Assembly (NCBI GenBank): GCA_001931875.2
Contig: MSJH02000482.1
Location: 124,001 to 188,000 of the forward strand
Direction: 5' to 3'
DNA length: 64,000 nucleotides
Origin: Byssochlamys sp. IMV 00236
Taxonomy: Eukaryota > Ascomycota > Eurotiomycetes > Eurotiales > Thermoascaceae
The first letter of the stretch is position 1. The number at the start of each line of letters is the position of its first letter. Below the pieces are notes generated by a model. That model was not told the origin of the DNA and did not search any database. It saw nothing but the letters and a program-made list of their open reading frames with translations. The position numbers and the translations under genes are program-made. Below are positions 49,468-61,083 of this stretch, in pieces.

Positions 49468-50348
49468 CACGGATTCCGTGTGGGGGACGATGTGTCGCGT
49501 CGTAGGAAAGGGTAGACAGGCGAGGATGTGGCAGGTCCCCGAGAACTGTTGTCACCAGGCAGTCTGCTCAATCTCGTAATCAAGCAAACAAAGACGATTT
49601 GGGAGGATCTAGGCGGGGTATTATTTCATGAACGTCGTAGGCAGGGGATTCCTAGACAGATAGCCTTAGCACCACTTCCAGGGGCCGGTTGTTGGTCGTA
49701 TAATGGGTAATGGGTCATGCAGCGTACGCCCCGACTGAGGTTTCGTGGGGTTGGGCCGTCGCAGGAGAGAGACGCTGAGCCGCGACAGCGGAGCAGGACG
49801 TACCTCAAGAATTGGACGGCGTGCCGAGAGGCTTCGGAGACCGACAACGACTGAGGGATGCTTCTTCGATAGCTTTTGGGAGAGGGGCGGAGCGGGGAAG
49901 AAACGAGCGGTCTATTACGATGTTCCAATGCGCCAAATGTTGGAAGGTGAGCTCGGGTGGTTGCTTGGCTCTCCCTCTTTGGGTCTTTGGGGGCAAGGAG
50001 GGAGGCTGTGGCTGGTGAAGGGGTTCGCCTGGTGAGTCTGTGAGTTTGTGAGTCCGTGAGTCCGTGACCGCCAAAGCGCCGCAGAGGAGGGGAGGTGTGG
50101 CGGTGCATCTGAGAGAGTAATGTGTCACGGCCTGGATGAAGATAGATTGATTATTACTGATTGACTGACTGAGCTGACCTGAACCCACGGTCTATCACCA
50201 GAACACCTCGATCGCTCAGCCTTACGTGGTCAAGCTCTGTAGTCTTTCTACCGCAGCCCCCCCAAGAAGCAGCGCCCTCTCGACGCTGCACCTCCTGCCA
50301 TCGATCTTTTTTCTTCTGTGAGCGGCAGCGCGGGGAAGCCCTCTCACC
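49468..50348. promoter_or_regulatory. Divergent promoter, tpd3 / frs1
   Basis: An 880-bp GC-rich interval between two housekeeping genes. A short direct repeat of GTGAGTCTGTGAG / GTGAGTCCGTGAG occurs near 50031-50065. Open frames here are compositional and not accepted as genes. Confidence 0.45.
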
Positions 50349-52612
50349 ATGCCTACCATTTCGGTCGATAAGTACGCGCTCTTCAAGGAGCTAGGTCGAA
50401 AGTGCGCACGATCCCCTTTTTCTGGACGCTTGGTTCGCTTTGCTGATCCATCTTTCGTGCAGCTACACGACGGAAGAGTTCGACGAGCTGTGCTTCGAGT
50501 TTGGTATGTCCTATGTGCGCCGGCTTTTCCGTGCGGCCAACGCTGACGATTATAACAGGCATTGAGCTTGACGAAGATGTAACAGACCCTCTGTGACTGG
50601 ATTCATGCTGTGGCAGTATACTGAGATGACACAGACGGAGCATTCGGAGCGACCGATCGTCGACGGAAAGCAAGAAGCCCCTCAACTGAAGATCGAGATC
50701 CCTGCGAACCGGTATGACTTGATGTGAGATGGGTTCTGAAGGGTAGAACGGGACTGAGATAACTGCAGATATGACCTCCTCTGCTTTGAGGGAATTTCCC
50801 TCGCGCTCAACGTTTTCTTGGGCCGAAGATCGTCGCCGAACTACAGACTGGTCCCTCCGGCAGGCGGAGAGCTCCAGAAGCTTATTGTCAAGGAAGATGT
50901 GAGAGGATCCTTACTTTGGGGAACGAGCACTTGCTGAACCAAGTTGCAGACGATGAAAATCAGACCGTACGTTTCGGGAGCAATCCTCAGGAATATCACC
51001 TTCGACGAGGCTCGCTACGAGTCATTCATCGCTCTTCAGGACAAGCTGCACCAGAATCTTGCCCGCCAGAGGACGCTGGTGTCCATTGGAACGCACGATC
51101 TGGACACCATCAAGGGACCATTCACCTATGAGGCTCTCCCGCCCAAGGAGATCAACTTCATCCCGCTGAACCAGACGAAGAAGATGAACGGTGAAGAACT
51201 GATGACTTTCTATGAGGTATAGCTCACTTCCTTTTGTTTCTTCCATCACAGCACCAAGCAGACATAGTTGACACAGATCAACAGAAAGACAAGCACCTCG
51301 GAAAGTACCTCCACATTATTCGAGACTCGCCGGTGTACCCCGTCATCTATGACTCCAATCGGACTGTCTGCTCGCTTCCCCCAATCATCAACGGCGATCA
51401 CTCCAAGATAAAATTGAGCACAAAGAACGTTTTCATCGAAATCACGGCTCTGGATAAGACGAAGCTGGAGATCGTGAATAAGATCATGGTGACCATGTTC
51501 TCCCAATATACTGCCGAGCCTTTCACGTACGTATTGCTAGTGATTCTTGAAGAGTGACGCATATCTGATCTATATAACACGGCAGGGTCGAGCCTATTGA
51601 GATTGTCTCAGAGCACAATGGCGAAAGTCGACAGACCCCCGACCTCAGTCCTCGCACCACGCAGGCCGAGGTCTCGTACATCAACCAATGCTGTGATTTG
51701 AAGCTCACCCCCACTGAGATCGCGAACCTGTTGACAAAGATGGCCTATCAGGCTAAGCCGTCTTCATCTTCCCCGGATCTCATCGATGTCGATGTGCCCC
51801 CAACCCGGGCTGATGTGCTGCACCAGGCAGACATCATGGAGGATGTGGCCATCGCCTACGGTTTCAACGAGCTTCCTCGATCGTTCCCCAGCAAGTCTGG
51901 CACGATTGCTCAACCTCTCCCGATCAACAAGCTCACGGATATCCTCAGATTCGAGGCAGCCATGGCTGGTTGGTCCGAAGTGTTGCCGTTGATCCTGTGC
52001 TCGCACGACGAGAACTTTGCTTGGCTTAACCGCAAAGACGACGGTAACACCGCCGTCAAGTTGGCTAACCCCAAGACTCTTGAATTCCAAATCGTTCGCA
52101 CCAGCCTTCTCCCCGGTCTGCTGAAGACGATCAGAGAGAACAAGCACCATGCCGTGCCCATGAAGATCTTCGAGGTCAGCGACGTTGCCTTCAAGGACTT
52201 ATCCCTAGAGCGCAAGAGCCGCAACGAGAGGCATTTCGCGGCTGCCTGGTACGGTAAGACCAGCGGTTTCGAGATCGTCCACGGTCTGTTGGACCGTCTT
52301 ATGGCCATGCTCAGAAGCGCCTTCATCACCAAGGAGGAAGGTCTCCAGAACCAAGCCGTCGCTGACGCCCAATACTGGATCGAGGAGCTCGATGGTAAGT
52401 CCTATAATGCTGCACCTTTATCGCTTAGATCTGACTCTTTATGCACAGAGCCCACCTACTTCCCCGGCCACGCCGCCTCCATCCACGTCCGGATCAACGG
52501 CAAGGAGCATGTCATTGGTGCCTTTGGCATCTTGCATCCTACCGTCTTGGAGAAGTACGAGCTGAAGTACCCCGTCAGCACGCTCGAAATGAACATTGAG
52601 GTCTTCCTGTGA
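50349..52612 (+). CDS. frs1: Cytosolic phenylalanyl-tRNA synthetase beta subunit
   Basis: Forms the alpha2-beta2 cytosolic PheRS that charges tRNA with phenylalanine. Nine exons: 50349-50401, 50463-50503, 50559-50578, 50635-50711, 50769-50898, 50950-51216, 51285-51526, 51586-52394 and 52449-52612, giving 600 aa, near yeast Frs1. The opening [16 protein letters not shown] is the family start. The B3/B4 editing domain lies around residues 100-280 ([21 protein letters not shown]), the B5 domain includes [15 protein letters not shown], and the catalytic-like core follows ([44 protein letters not shown]). The third exon is only 20 nt. The 56-nt intron at 50579-50634 begins GTAACA, a weak donor but required to avoid a stop. 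Confidence 0.94.
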
Positions 52613-53459
52613 GAAGCAGCAGCTGGTTTATAAAAAGGTCGAAAAGAAAAGGAAAAGAAAAGAACAAAATGCAAATAGAAACTACAAGATATCCCGGAGA
52701 CATTGAGTGATGGTAGATATCTTAGACATTGGTTTCCTAGATAGATGATGAGACGAAAAGGTGCCTGCGAAAAATGCGCTCAAGTATATTAAAAGAACAG
52801 AAAGAGATAGTCCCGAAGTGAAATACCAGATCACTATAAATTTGTCGATTGGTCTTCCATAAAGAAGCTATGTGTGGTACCGTAAAGATATCTCGCACAT
52901 CTGGATGAGGAATACACCTAGGTTGTATCCAGCGAATATGGTGCAGTTGCGGGGAGGGGCCCTTGATCCCTTACGTCTCTACTACGTTCAAAAAGTACCT
53001 TCTACCATATATCTAGAAGGAGGCCAAGGAAATACAGAGAGTTTTTTTATCGAAGTTTCTGAAATTTTTTGGATTGGCATTTCCTTCCTTCTTGTCCCGC
53101 TGAAAACCTAAAGCCCGCTGTCATCACAATTCTGCCCCTACGCCAGAGACAGGCCGCTTCTTTTCTTTTCTGGGAGTTCGTTCCCCATTGCTTTTTGGCA
53201 TCTCGTATGCATCATAGATAATCATTTCACCGGGTTCGGTCTAAGAGTAGGAATGAAAAGGAGGTAGAATCAAGTACTCCTCCCACCGCGAGGGAACCCA
53301 AGACGGAAAAAAACGATCAAGGCTTTTTTTCATATGAGGTCCAGGTTGATGAGGAAGTAATAATTCATGTTGTAGTTAATTGCGGGTAGTAGGAAACACA
53401 AGAAGTGAGAGAGAACAGGACCGAAGAGAAGATGAGGACGACGGAAGAAGAGAAGCAAA
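52613..53459. other. Convergent intergenic region, frs1 / rps3
   Basis: About 850 bp of 3'-flanking sequence. No coding frame or RNA gene supported. Confidence 0.45.
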
Positions 53460-54545
53460 TCACTCTTGCGCGTACGCTTCCGGAGCGCCCTCCTGGGCCT
53501 CGGCCTCCTGCTGCTCGGCCAGTCTCTGCTGCTCGGCAAGCTGCTGAGCGGCGAGAGCCTTGGCACCGTAATCCTGGCTGACGGGCTGCAGGATGGGCTG
53601 CTCCTCCTTGGGCTCGATGATGGTGACAGAGTCGGGGAGAGTCTTCTGGGGGCCGGACTTGCCCTCGGGGTCAGAACCACGCATGATCTTGACCTTGATA
53701 CCCAGGACACCCTGGCGGAGGAGGACGTGACGGGTGGCGCTGTCGATGAAGTCCTTGGCGGGCTGACCGGAGTGGATCATGAAACCGTCCTGTGAAGGTG
53801 AAAGATGCAATTAGCCTCCCGTTTCCCGAATATATACCCTCCGCTGTATCAAATCTCTCATCTCCGATATTCTTCAAATATCCGCAATATCCCCCAGAAC
53901 AACCATGATTCCCAATGTATAAGACGGAAAACGTACAGTGAACTTCATGGACTTGGCACGAGCGGCCCTCAGCTTTCCGGAAACGACAACCTCGCAACCC
54001 TTGGCACCGGACTCCATGATGAAACGGAGAACACCGTAGCATGCTCGGCGGACGGCCAGACCGTTCAGAAGCTTGTAACGGAGAGACTCGCACTGAGCGA
54101 CGGCGGACAGACCGCGGTTCTGGACCTTGGCGGCATAGAGGGAGACGGAGTTCTCGGGGAACTTGAAGCGCTTCTGGATCAGGGAGGTAAGCTCGCGGAT
54201 GCGGCGACCCTGCTCACCGAGAACCTCCTGGGTGTGCGTAGCACGGACGACTGGGAAAGAAAAGAGCATCCGTTAGTATCGATGCGACCAATTTCAACAA
54301 CGTTTTTCATGTTTCCTCCCGCTTTGACATAATTCTCTCTCATTTCATCTCCAGAACCGTGACAGACACAATGGAATCAATGGCGACATACTGATATCGG
54401 TGACGGTGGGAGTAACACGGACTTCGACGCCCGAGTAACCCTCCTCAGCCAGCTCGCGCTGGAAGAACTCGTTCAGCTCGGCGTAGAAGACACCGTCCGC
54501 GACGAACTTGCGGCGCTTCGAGAGAGCTCCCTGGGTAGCAGCCAT
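53460..54545 (-). CDS. rps3: 40S ribosomal protein S3 (uS3)
   Basis: Component of the small ribosomal subunit at the mRNA entry channel. Exons are 54392-54545, 53937-54250 and 53460-53789, giving 265 aa. The KH domain is visible in [20 protein letters not shown], and the signature around [23 protein letters not shown] and [16 protein letters not shown] is unmistakable. The C-terminus is longer than in yeast, with an Ala/Gln/Glu-rich tail ([23 protein letters not shown]), as usual in Aspergillus-type fungi. The start [18 protein letters not shown] fits the family. Confidence 0.97.
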
Positions 54546-55190
54546 GATTGCGTTTCTGCTGATCGAATTGGGTTGTCGAAGAGAAACGGCCGAGGACGCT
54601 GGGCGATGTAGCGGAGCTCCGAGGTTGGGGAAGTCGGTCGAGGTCGAAGGTGGTCGGCGGTCGTGATGTTTTAAGAGATTCCGCGTTAGTGGGGGATTTT
54701 TCGGATAGGGCTTGGGGTTTGCCCTCGCTTGCGCGCACTCTGCCGCCTTTCCCGATCGGGATGGTCCAGCCCAACCTGACGACCTCAGTAGTGGTGAACT
54801 ACTTGGAAGTCTACAAGTCTACAACACATAACTAGTTGGATAACTACTTGATAGTCCTCATCTTGCTATCGGTTCAGCCCTATCGACTCTATACGGTCAG
54901 AAACATCCATGGTGATGATATCCTATCTGCTACTTGCACCTACTTACGGACTATGTCAATCAAACTGACAAGAAACCATCAAAGCAAAGGAATTGTATTC
55001 TCCAGTCAAATTCAGAGTCTCTTCCGGAGATGCTCTCAATAACAGGAAGATGTATCGTGCTCTAAAGTCACATAGCTCAATCACGCTCAAGTGGTCCGTG
55101 GCTGTTCCAACAATGCCAACCAGTACGCCTCTTGCTTTCCGAAACAAACATGACTGTTGCAAAACGTAAAGACATGCATCAAAGACGCTT
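54546..55190. promoter_or_regulatory. Promoter region of rps3
   Basis: About 645 bp between the leftward rps3 and the 3' end of the leftward phosphatase gene. The minus-strand leader next to rps3 is pyrimidine-rich in part. No further gene. Confidence 0.4.
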
Positions 55191-57603
55191 TCATTGCATT
55201 TCGACTTCCATCTCACTGGTACCGCTCGATGAAGACTTGGTGTCCTGGCTATTCTCCTTGTTCTTGGGCAACCCCAGGTTGGAGAACCCGGCTGTGAGGG
55301 CGGCCACCCCCGTTGCAGCTGCAGCAGGGACTACCTTTCCAGGCAAACCACTGCCCACTGCCTGTTTGGTTGTCTCGACACCGGTCAGGACTGGCGTTCG
55401 CCTCCCGGTTCTTGAACTGTCCCGGCTGGTGGAGACACCGTACCGGGGACCATTCATCTCTGCATCGGTCCGTCCGAAGACCTCGGGCCACCATCTCACT
55501 TCACTAGTTCGAGGAAAGATAAGACGTTCCCTTCCCCTTTTATTGTCATCAATGAGGGGATCGTAGCTTGGGTTCAGGAACTGTTCCCGTCTGGCCAGAA
55601 AGTAATCCCATACGCTCCTTGTCCTCTCCTTTGCACGCGCTTCGACACGTTCCTTTTCGCTGTTGAAAAGGAATGTACCGTACTGACAGGAATAGAGGTG
55701 GTATAAGAGACGCCGTAAAAAGCGTTCATTGAACTCGAAGCGTGTTGGATACTGGTATAGCAGCTGATATGTGGCGTCCAAGAATTGATGGAATACTGGA
55801 CTAGTCTCCTTGACTTTCGTCACCTCCTTCTCCGATAGCACCGGTTTCGAAGTGGCGCTGATCTTTTTGGGCACGGGGCCCTCCGAATCGTACGATTGCA
55901 TTTCCCCATCTGATTCGCCCAGGGAGTCGCGGCTCGTGTTATCCCTGTTGAAGAACCCTTTTGCGCTGAGAAAGGCGTTCTCGAGAGCCTTCCCCGCGCC
56001 CCCAGTCTCTCCGAAAGCCCTATTGGAATCACCTCCGATCCTTTCGTTTTCGACCTGGAACCACTTCTCGCTGTTGAGGTGTCCAGCTCGATGACGGAAC
56101 ATGTGACCGAAAGACAGCCAATCCTTTTCTACCAACACCATGAATCCTTCCAATGTTCGATAATACGGATCAAGGCATATCTGGCTTAGAGCACTGAGCT
56201 GGCTGGTACGGTCCCACCCATCCGAACAGTGTATCAGAACGTGTGAATGCTGTAACCCAACCTGACGAGCTATCAAGCCCGCACCGTCTAGGATACCAGC
56301 GATATGTTTCAGCCATCCACTCCTCACAAGCTGCTCTCTGTTTGGCCCAAGTGGCGTGACATCAGATTCCTTGAGCGCATCGACAACCTTGTTCAACGAA
56401 TCCCGCATGACATGAATGTTGTCAATACCAAGATATACCTTTGTAGCGAATTTGTAGTTGTCCATGTTCTCCGATCCCAGGCCCACAGCTTGCATTGCGA
56501 AAGCGTTTACCGTAGGTCGAGCATCAACGATGAGATTGTGCTGCTGAGCACCATAGATGTGTGACTTCTCCTCTGTATCCCCGCGTACCGCGCCCACCAC
56601 TTCATCCTCCAGCTCCTCCGCGTTCGTGAGTTCAAAATCTGCCTGACCACCTAGGGTCTCCTCTTGGCTCGACGTATTAGAACCTGGTTCCGATGGTGGT
56701 GGAGTGACATTCGACAGAGGCCTCTCTGAACGCGACGTCGAGAATATGGCTGCCAACAACTTCTCATCTTGGATGCTTCTGTTCTGACGGACGCCCACGA
56801 GTGGCTGCGAGCTCCGCGTGATTGAACAGTTGTTGACAGGATGAAGATATGTCAAGACTGGTATTCGTGCTCTAGAACGGTATCGGCCTGCGTAATTGAG
56901 CGTGTTATCCGATATGGCTAGGGGGACCGGAAGGAGAGCTGGATAGGTCGGGGAGAACTGCCAACGTCAGAGGACTGCAAGACATTGTAATACGGCTGCT
57001 GAAGGCTTACTGTATAGTCGATATTGACCTCCGAGATGCGCCAACCCGGATGTCCGCCTTCCTTTCCAACCCCCAGACGAGCCCACTCCTTGCGAGCGTC
57101 GTACAGACTCCACCCATTGAAATCCTTCTCCGGGAGCTGTGGCTGGTAGCTAAAGGCGTAAAGTTTTTCGATGCGACCGATCTTGCAGGTCCATAGCTTG
57201 ATGCTGTCATAGACATCTCGAGCTTTGTTCTCGCTTGAAAAGTAGAAGCAGACGAAGGTGAAGTCGCGACATCTCAGCCGAATCGAGGAGGGCTGCCTGG
57301 ACACAGCAGGGGCCGGTCTGAAAGTGCAGAAAGCGATAATCGGATACGTGATCCACAGCTCTCTTGGTCTGGCCACTGTTCCCTTCACCCGTGCTTCTTC
57401 AGAGATTGGAGGAGTATGCGAGAATATCAGATGGTGCGGAGTCAGATGGAGCGTGCCAACGACCTGTTCCCCACGGCGCGCCAAGGTCACATCCTCGACC
57501 TAGAATGATGACAAGAGAAGGAGATTAGAGACTGGATTAGATTGTTATCGAGGATCATCACTTTATTTCCCGTGCACACCTTGGCGATCCGTGTCCGTTC
57601 CAT
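55191..57603 (-). CDS. ymr1: Myotubularin-family phosphoinositide 3-phosphatase
   Basis: Removes the 3-phosphate from PI3P and PI(3,5)P2 on endosomal membranes. Exons are 57580-57603 (24 nt), 57011-57499 and 55191-56957, giving 759 aa. The tiny first exon MERTRIAK joins to VEDVTLARRGEQVVGTLHL, start of the PH-GRAM domain. The catalytic P-loop is intact: HCSDGWDRTSQ (Cys-x5-Arg), following VLIHCSDGW. The active-site continuation includes LDPYYRTLEGFMVLVEKDWLSFG. The C-terminal ~150 residues are Ser/Gly/Ala-rich without recognisable FYVE domain. The first intron is short and its donor GTGTGC is weak, but the family start supports it. Confidence 0.94.
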
Positions 57604-58189
57604 GCTCGTGACGGTCACTCCCAGCGCATCACGCTCATAGCGAATAGCGTTGCAAGGAAATGGGGGGGGGAGGGAGGATGAGAACACGTTTAACTGGGGA
57701 TTGTAAAATTAATGGCGGCCGAGCCAGGATAGAAGCTTGCGAAGTTACTACTGACAGTGAAGCAGACAGACAAAGTAGTTCTAGTTAGTCGGGTATCGTG
57801 ATGGTTTTGGGCTGGGGCTTCACAGTGTTCGTGTCGGCACAAGCGCCAATAAGTCGACTCCGACCGCCAGGCTAGACTCCCCGCTACGTCAATTGTTATC
57901 CACCTCTCCTTACAGAGTATAGCAGAGATTTTCCAGACCCCACTTGAGCCTGTACTCGATATACTTCCTGGGTTGCCGCTGTTGTGCACGGCAGGACAAT
58001 ACGGTATGTGAGACTTTTCAGCTAACCTAACTCTTGCGTTTTGTACGCTGATTTCTCCTGTGTCCCTGATCTATGGCGTCTACTTAGTCAATACCTAAGC
58101 ACTTTCTTTTTGCTCTAAGTCTCTTCAAATCCCGACATTTTACCCTACTAAACAAAGCAATCTTTCATCCTTTGTAGATCTCATTCTCT
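57604..58189. promoter_or_regulatory. Divergent promoter, ymr1 / GH5 gene
   Basis: A 586-bp interval between divergent starts. A G/C homopolymer lies at 57662-57669. No further gene supported. Confidence 0.45.
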
Positions 58190-59849
58190 ATGATCACTCC
58201 ACATACGCTTGACGACCGTCTGTTAACGGTTAATACAAAAACCATGATGTCGTCATCAGCAGGTCCCGTGCCGCCAACTGAGAAGGATATATTTCGATAT
58301 CGATACCAACATGGAACCAACCTCGGCGCCATTTTTGTACTGGAAAAATGGTTGAAAGGCTCTATGTACGAAAAGGGAGCAGAAGGATCAAGCGAATTGG
58401 CAGCCATCAAGAGGTTCGTTGTCCTGCCTTCCAACAAGCTCTTATCCCCTTATTGTCCCCCTGGACTGACTGCGGGAAAGCTCCCTCAAAGCTTCGGGGC
58501 TCGAGGCTACCAGAGCAAAGTGGGAGAAACACTGGCGCACGGCATTGACGGATGAAGACTTTCAATGGCTCAAGAATGTCGCACATTGCAATTGCATACG
58601 GTTGCCTATAGGCTACTTCACACTCGGACCGGCTTTCTGTAAAGGCACGGCTTTCGATGGAGAGCCCGCAAAAGTATACGTCAATGCCTGGAGCATTGCC
58701 AAGGAGCTGATTGAAAGATGCCACCATGAGGGTATCGGGATCCTCGTCGATGTGCATTGCCTTCCCGGGGGCGCCAACGGCGACGCGCACAGTGGCACCG
58801 ACAACGGCAAGGCTGAGCTTTGGAAAAGTTCAAAGAATCTCTCCAGAGCCAAGGACTGCATCAGTTTTCTCCTGCAGGACATAGCTCGTCATGGAATGCC
58901 CGGCGTTATTGGACTCCAGGTATGCAACGAGGCCCAGTGGAACGCTTCAGGGATGTACCAGTGGTATGACGACGTTCTGGCCATCGCCAGCTCCGTGGAC
59001 CCGTCATTGCCTATCTACATCAGCGACGCATGGAATCTCACAGCTTGTCTCGACTATGCGGCGAAGAAAAATAGAGTTGATACTCGCACTCCTGTTAACC
59101 CTGTGATCATCGACACGCACAAGTATTACACGTTTACGGAGTCTGATAGATCGAAGTCGCCGCAAGAGATTATCTCTCGGATTCCCAAAGAACTTGAGGA
59201 GCTGAGGAACCGCCAAGGCAGTATTTCCGATCACAAGACTGCGGTGGCAGTTTACGTCGGAGAGTATAGTTGCGTGTTGGACGGACGCACATGGAATCGT
59301 GTCGACCCTTCCCAACGACCAGAACTGACCAAAACTTTTGGCAACGCACAGACTAAGGTGTGGACATCGAAGGCCTCCGGCAGTGCGTTCTGGACCTTCA
59401 AGATGGACTGGATGGATGGCGGCGACTGGGGTTTCAAGGAACAAGTGAAAAAAGGCGCCATCCCACCGCCACGCTGGACCACAATTCCACAGGCAGAAGT
59501 GTTGGCCAAGGTGAAAGAGGCAGAAGCACAGCGCTCCTATTTCAGGAATCATTCACTAGCAGAACATACGCGCTTCTGGGACTCCTCAGCGCCAGGAGTC
59601 CACTTCGAGCACTGGCGCTATGCATACGGCTGGGACCTTGGATTCAGCGATGCGATGAACTTCTTCTGCGCTAGGGCTCACGGTGTAATACCAGGAGAAG
59701 GCGATGGCGGTGACATGATTGGCGCCAGAGAGCTGTGGTTAAAGAAGCGCATGCTCGAAACTAATCAGTTCGGTTTGAACTTTGGTTGGATATGGGAAGT
59801 TGGATTCAGACGAGGTGCGAGAGATTTCTACAGGTTTATGGGTGTATAA
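58190..59849 (+). CDS. GH5 glycoside hydrolase (exo-beta-1,3-glucanase-like)
   Basis: Predicted beta-glucan hydrolase of family GH5. Exons are 58190-58413 and 58481-59849, giving 530 aa; the phase-2 junction joins AAIK to SSLKASGLEATR. Family marks: GTNLGAIFVLEKWL near the start of the barrel, GIGILVDVHCLPGGANG on strand 3, VCNEAQWN with the acid/base Glu, and VGEYSCVLDG with the nucleophile Glu. A Trp-rich WTFKMDWMDGGDWGF follows. The last ~90 residues (after RSYFRNHSLAEHTRFWD) form an extra module ending FRRGARDFYRFMGV. There is no signal peptide, so it appears intracellular, unlike secreted Exg enzymes. An alternative ATG lies at 58244. Confidence 0.9.
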
Positions 59850-60408
59850 GGACAGACGATAGTCATACGATCGACAGACGATAGACGAATACCTCTCGTC
59901 AAACTCTCCCCTTATGTTTGCCATTTTGACGGCGATTATTATTACCCGGTTTGCTTTTATGTGTCGTCCCTACCTCGCTAGAGGGTCTGAGCTTGCTGAG
60001 ATAAGATCAAATTGGCAAGTAACTACCTAGGTAGATATAGATTATTTCCTTCTAAATTTACAATATAATCGTTTAAAATTCAGGGGTCCCCTAATAAAAA
60101 CTTGAGATTTAGATGAATACTCTATGTACCTTTTATATGGTAGCACCATACAAAAGGTAGAACACAAGTGCGGTGGGAAACGCAACTACGCCGGGGATTA
60201 CTGTCACGGATAATGATGAGCTCGTCTATCTCTTCCGTCCCTCTCTCTCATCTCTCGTCTTTGTTCTCCTTTCCTATTCGAGCCCATCTGCTAACAGCCC
60301 TTTTTGCTGTAACTGATCTGTTATTTTCTTCTCTCGACCACTCTCATTGTCATTTTCAGCCTCTCCCCGCTCGCGTACTTAGTTGCAGGTTGTGTTCAAC
60401 CCCCCCCC
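59850..60408. other. AT-rich spacer, then pyrimidine-rich leader-like sequence
   Basis: The part to about 60160 is AT-rich and contains an inverted repeat. From 60220 to the gap the plus strand is strongly pyrimidine-rich (TCTCTCATCTCTCG and similar), like the 5' leader of a rightward, well-expressed fungal gene. Confidence 0.45.
60127..60159. repeat. Inverted repeat, 15-bp arms, 3-nt loop
   Basis: Left arm 60127-60141 and right arm 60145-60159 are complementary at 14 of 15 positions around AGC. It could be a transcription-end hairpin, or the remains of a MITE. No flanking target-site duplication was identified. Confidence 0.65.
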
Positions 60409-60430
60409 NNNNNNNNNNNNNNNNNNNNNN
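60409..60430. other. Sequence gap (22 N)
   Basis: A run of 22 N, preceded directly by a C homopolymer (60401-60408). It is an unresolved base or assembly gap; its true length is unknown. Confidence 0.98.
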
Positions 60431-61083
60431 GCTGTCTTGGAATACTTTACGTTTGGTTGTCATCGCTTTCTTTTCCCATCCTCATACTCATACTCATACT
60501 CCATTCTCATTTTTTGAGAACCTTACACTTCTTTTCCTAACCAGATCCCGCTGTCGTTGCGCTGCTCTCACCTCACTCTGATCTTTCCCGCCTCTTTCTT
60601 GACGACTGGTCTGGCCTCGCATCCGTCTTAGCCATGGCAGACGCAGAGTTCCAAGATGTATATAGCGACACGCATTAATTGCCAGACTTAACTCTGCATT
60701 TTCGGGTCTGAAATATGGAGAGAGCCTTCAACTGAAACCTGGAATCTGGGCAGCACTTTGGTTATCTGATTCTGTTGACGTGGACGAGTACTGGCCCGAG
60801 CCGTGTGGAATTTAATTTGGAACCACGCGGAGCTACTTATGCGCCGCGGAAAACTCTTATGTATGTACCTACTTAATTGACTTATAACTACCCTTATAAT
60901 AATAAATATTAAATAATTTCTTTAAAATATATACTTAGTATGTAATGCTAATGACCTTATGAACAACACCAACTCCGCCGTCTGTCGTTATATTACATAG
61001 ACCAATAATAAACATATCAAGGAATGAATATACACCCCGCAAATGACAAACCAAGTTCTTCTCACGTTAAGTTGATTGCGCGC
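60431..61083. other. Leader-like sequence, orphan start codon, then AT-rich DNA
   Basis: The plus strand remains pyrimidine-rich to about 60630. It then reads GCCATGGCAGACGCAGAG at 60631-60648, which would open MADAEFQDVYSDTH before a stop. After that the sequence becomes AT-rich (60840-60960) with no continuation. A GTATAT at 60658 could be a donor, but no downstream exon was found. Confidence 0.4.

Noticed and set aside
60168..60581. Plus-strand frame across the N gap
   Set aside because: Pyrimidine-rich leader-type DNA; the frame depends on unknown bases.
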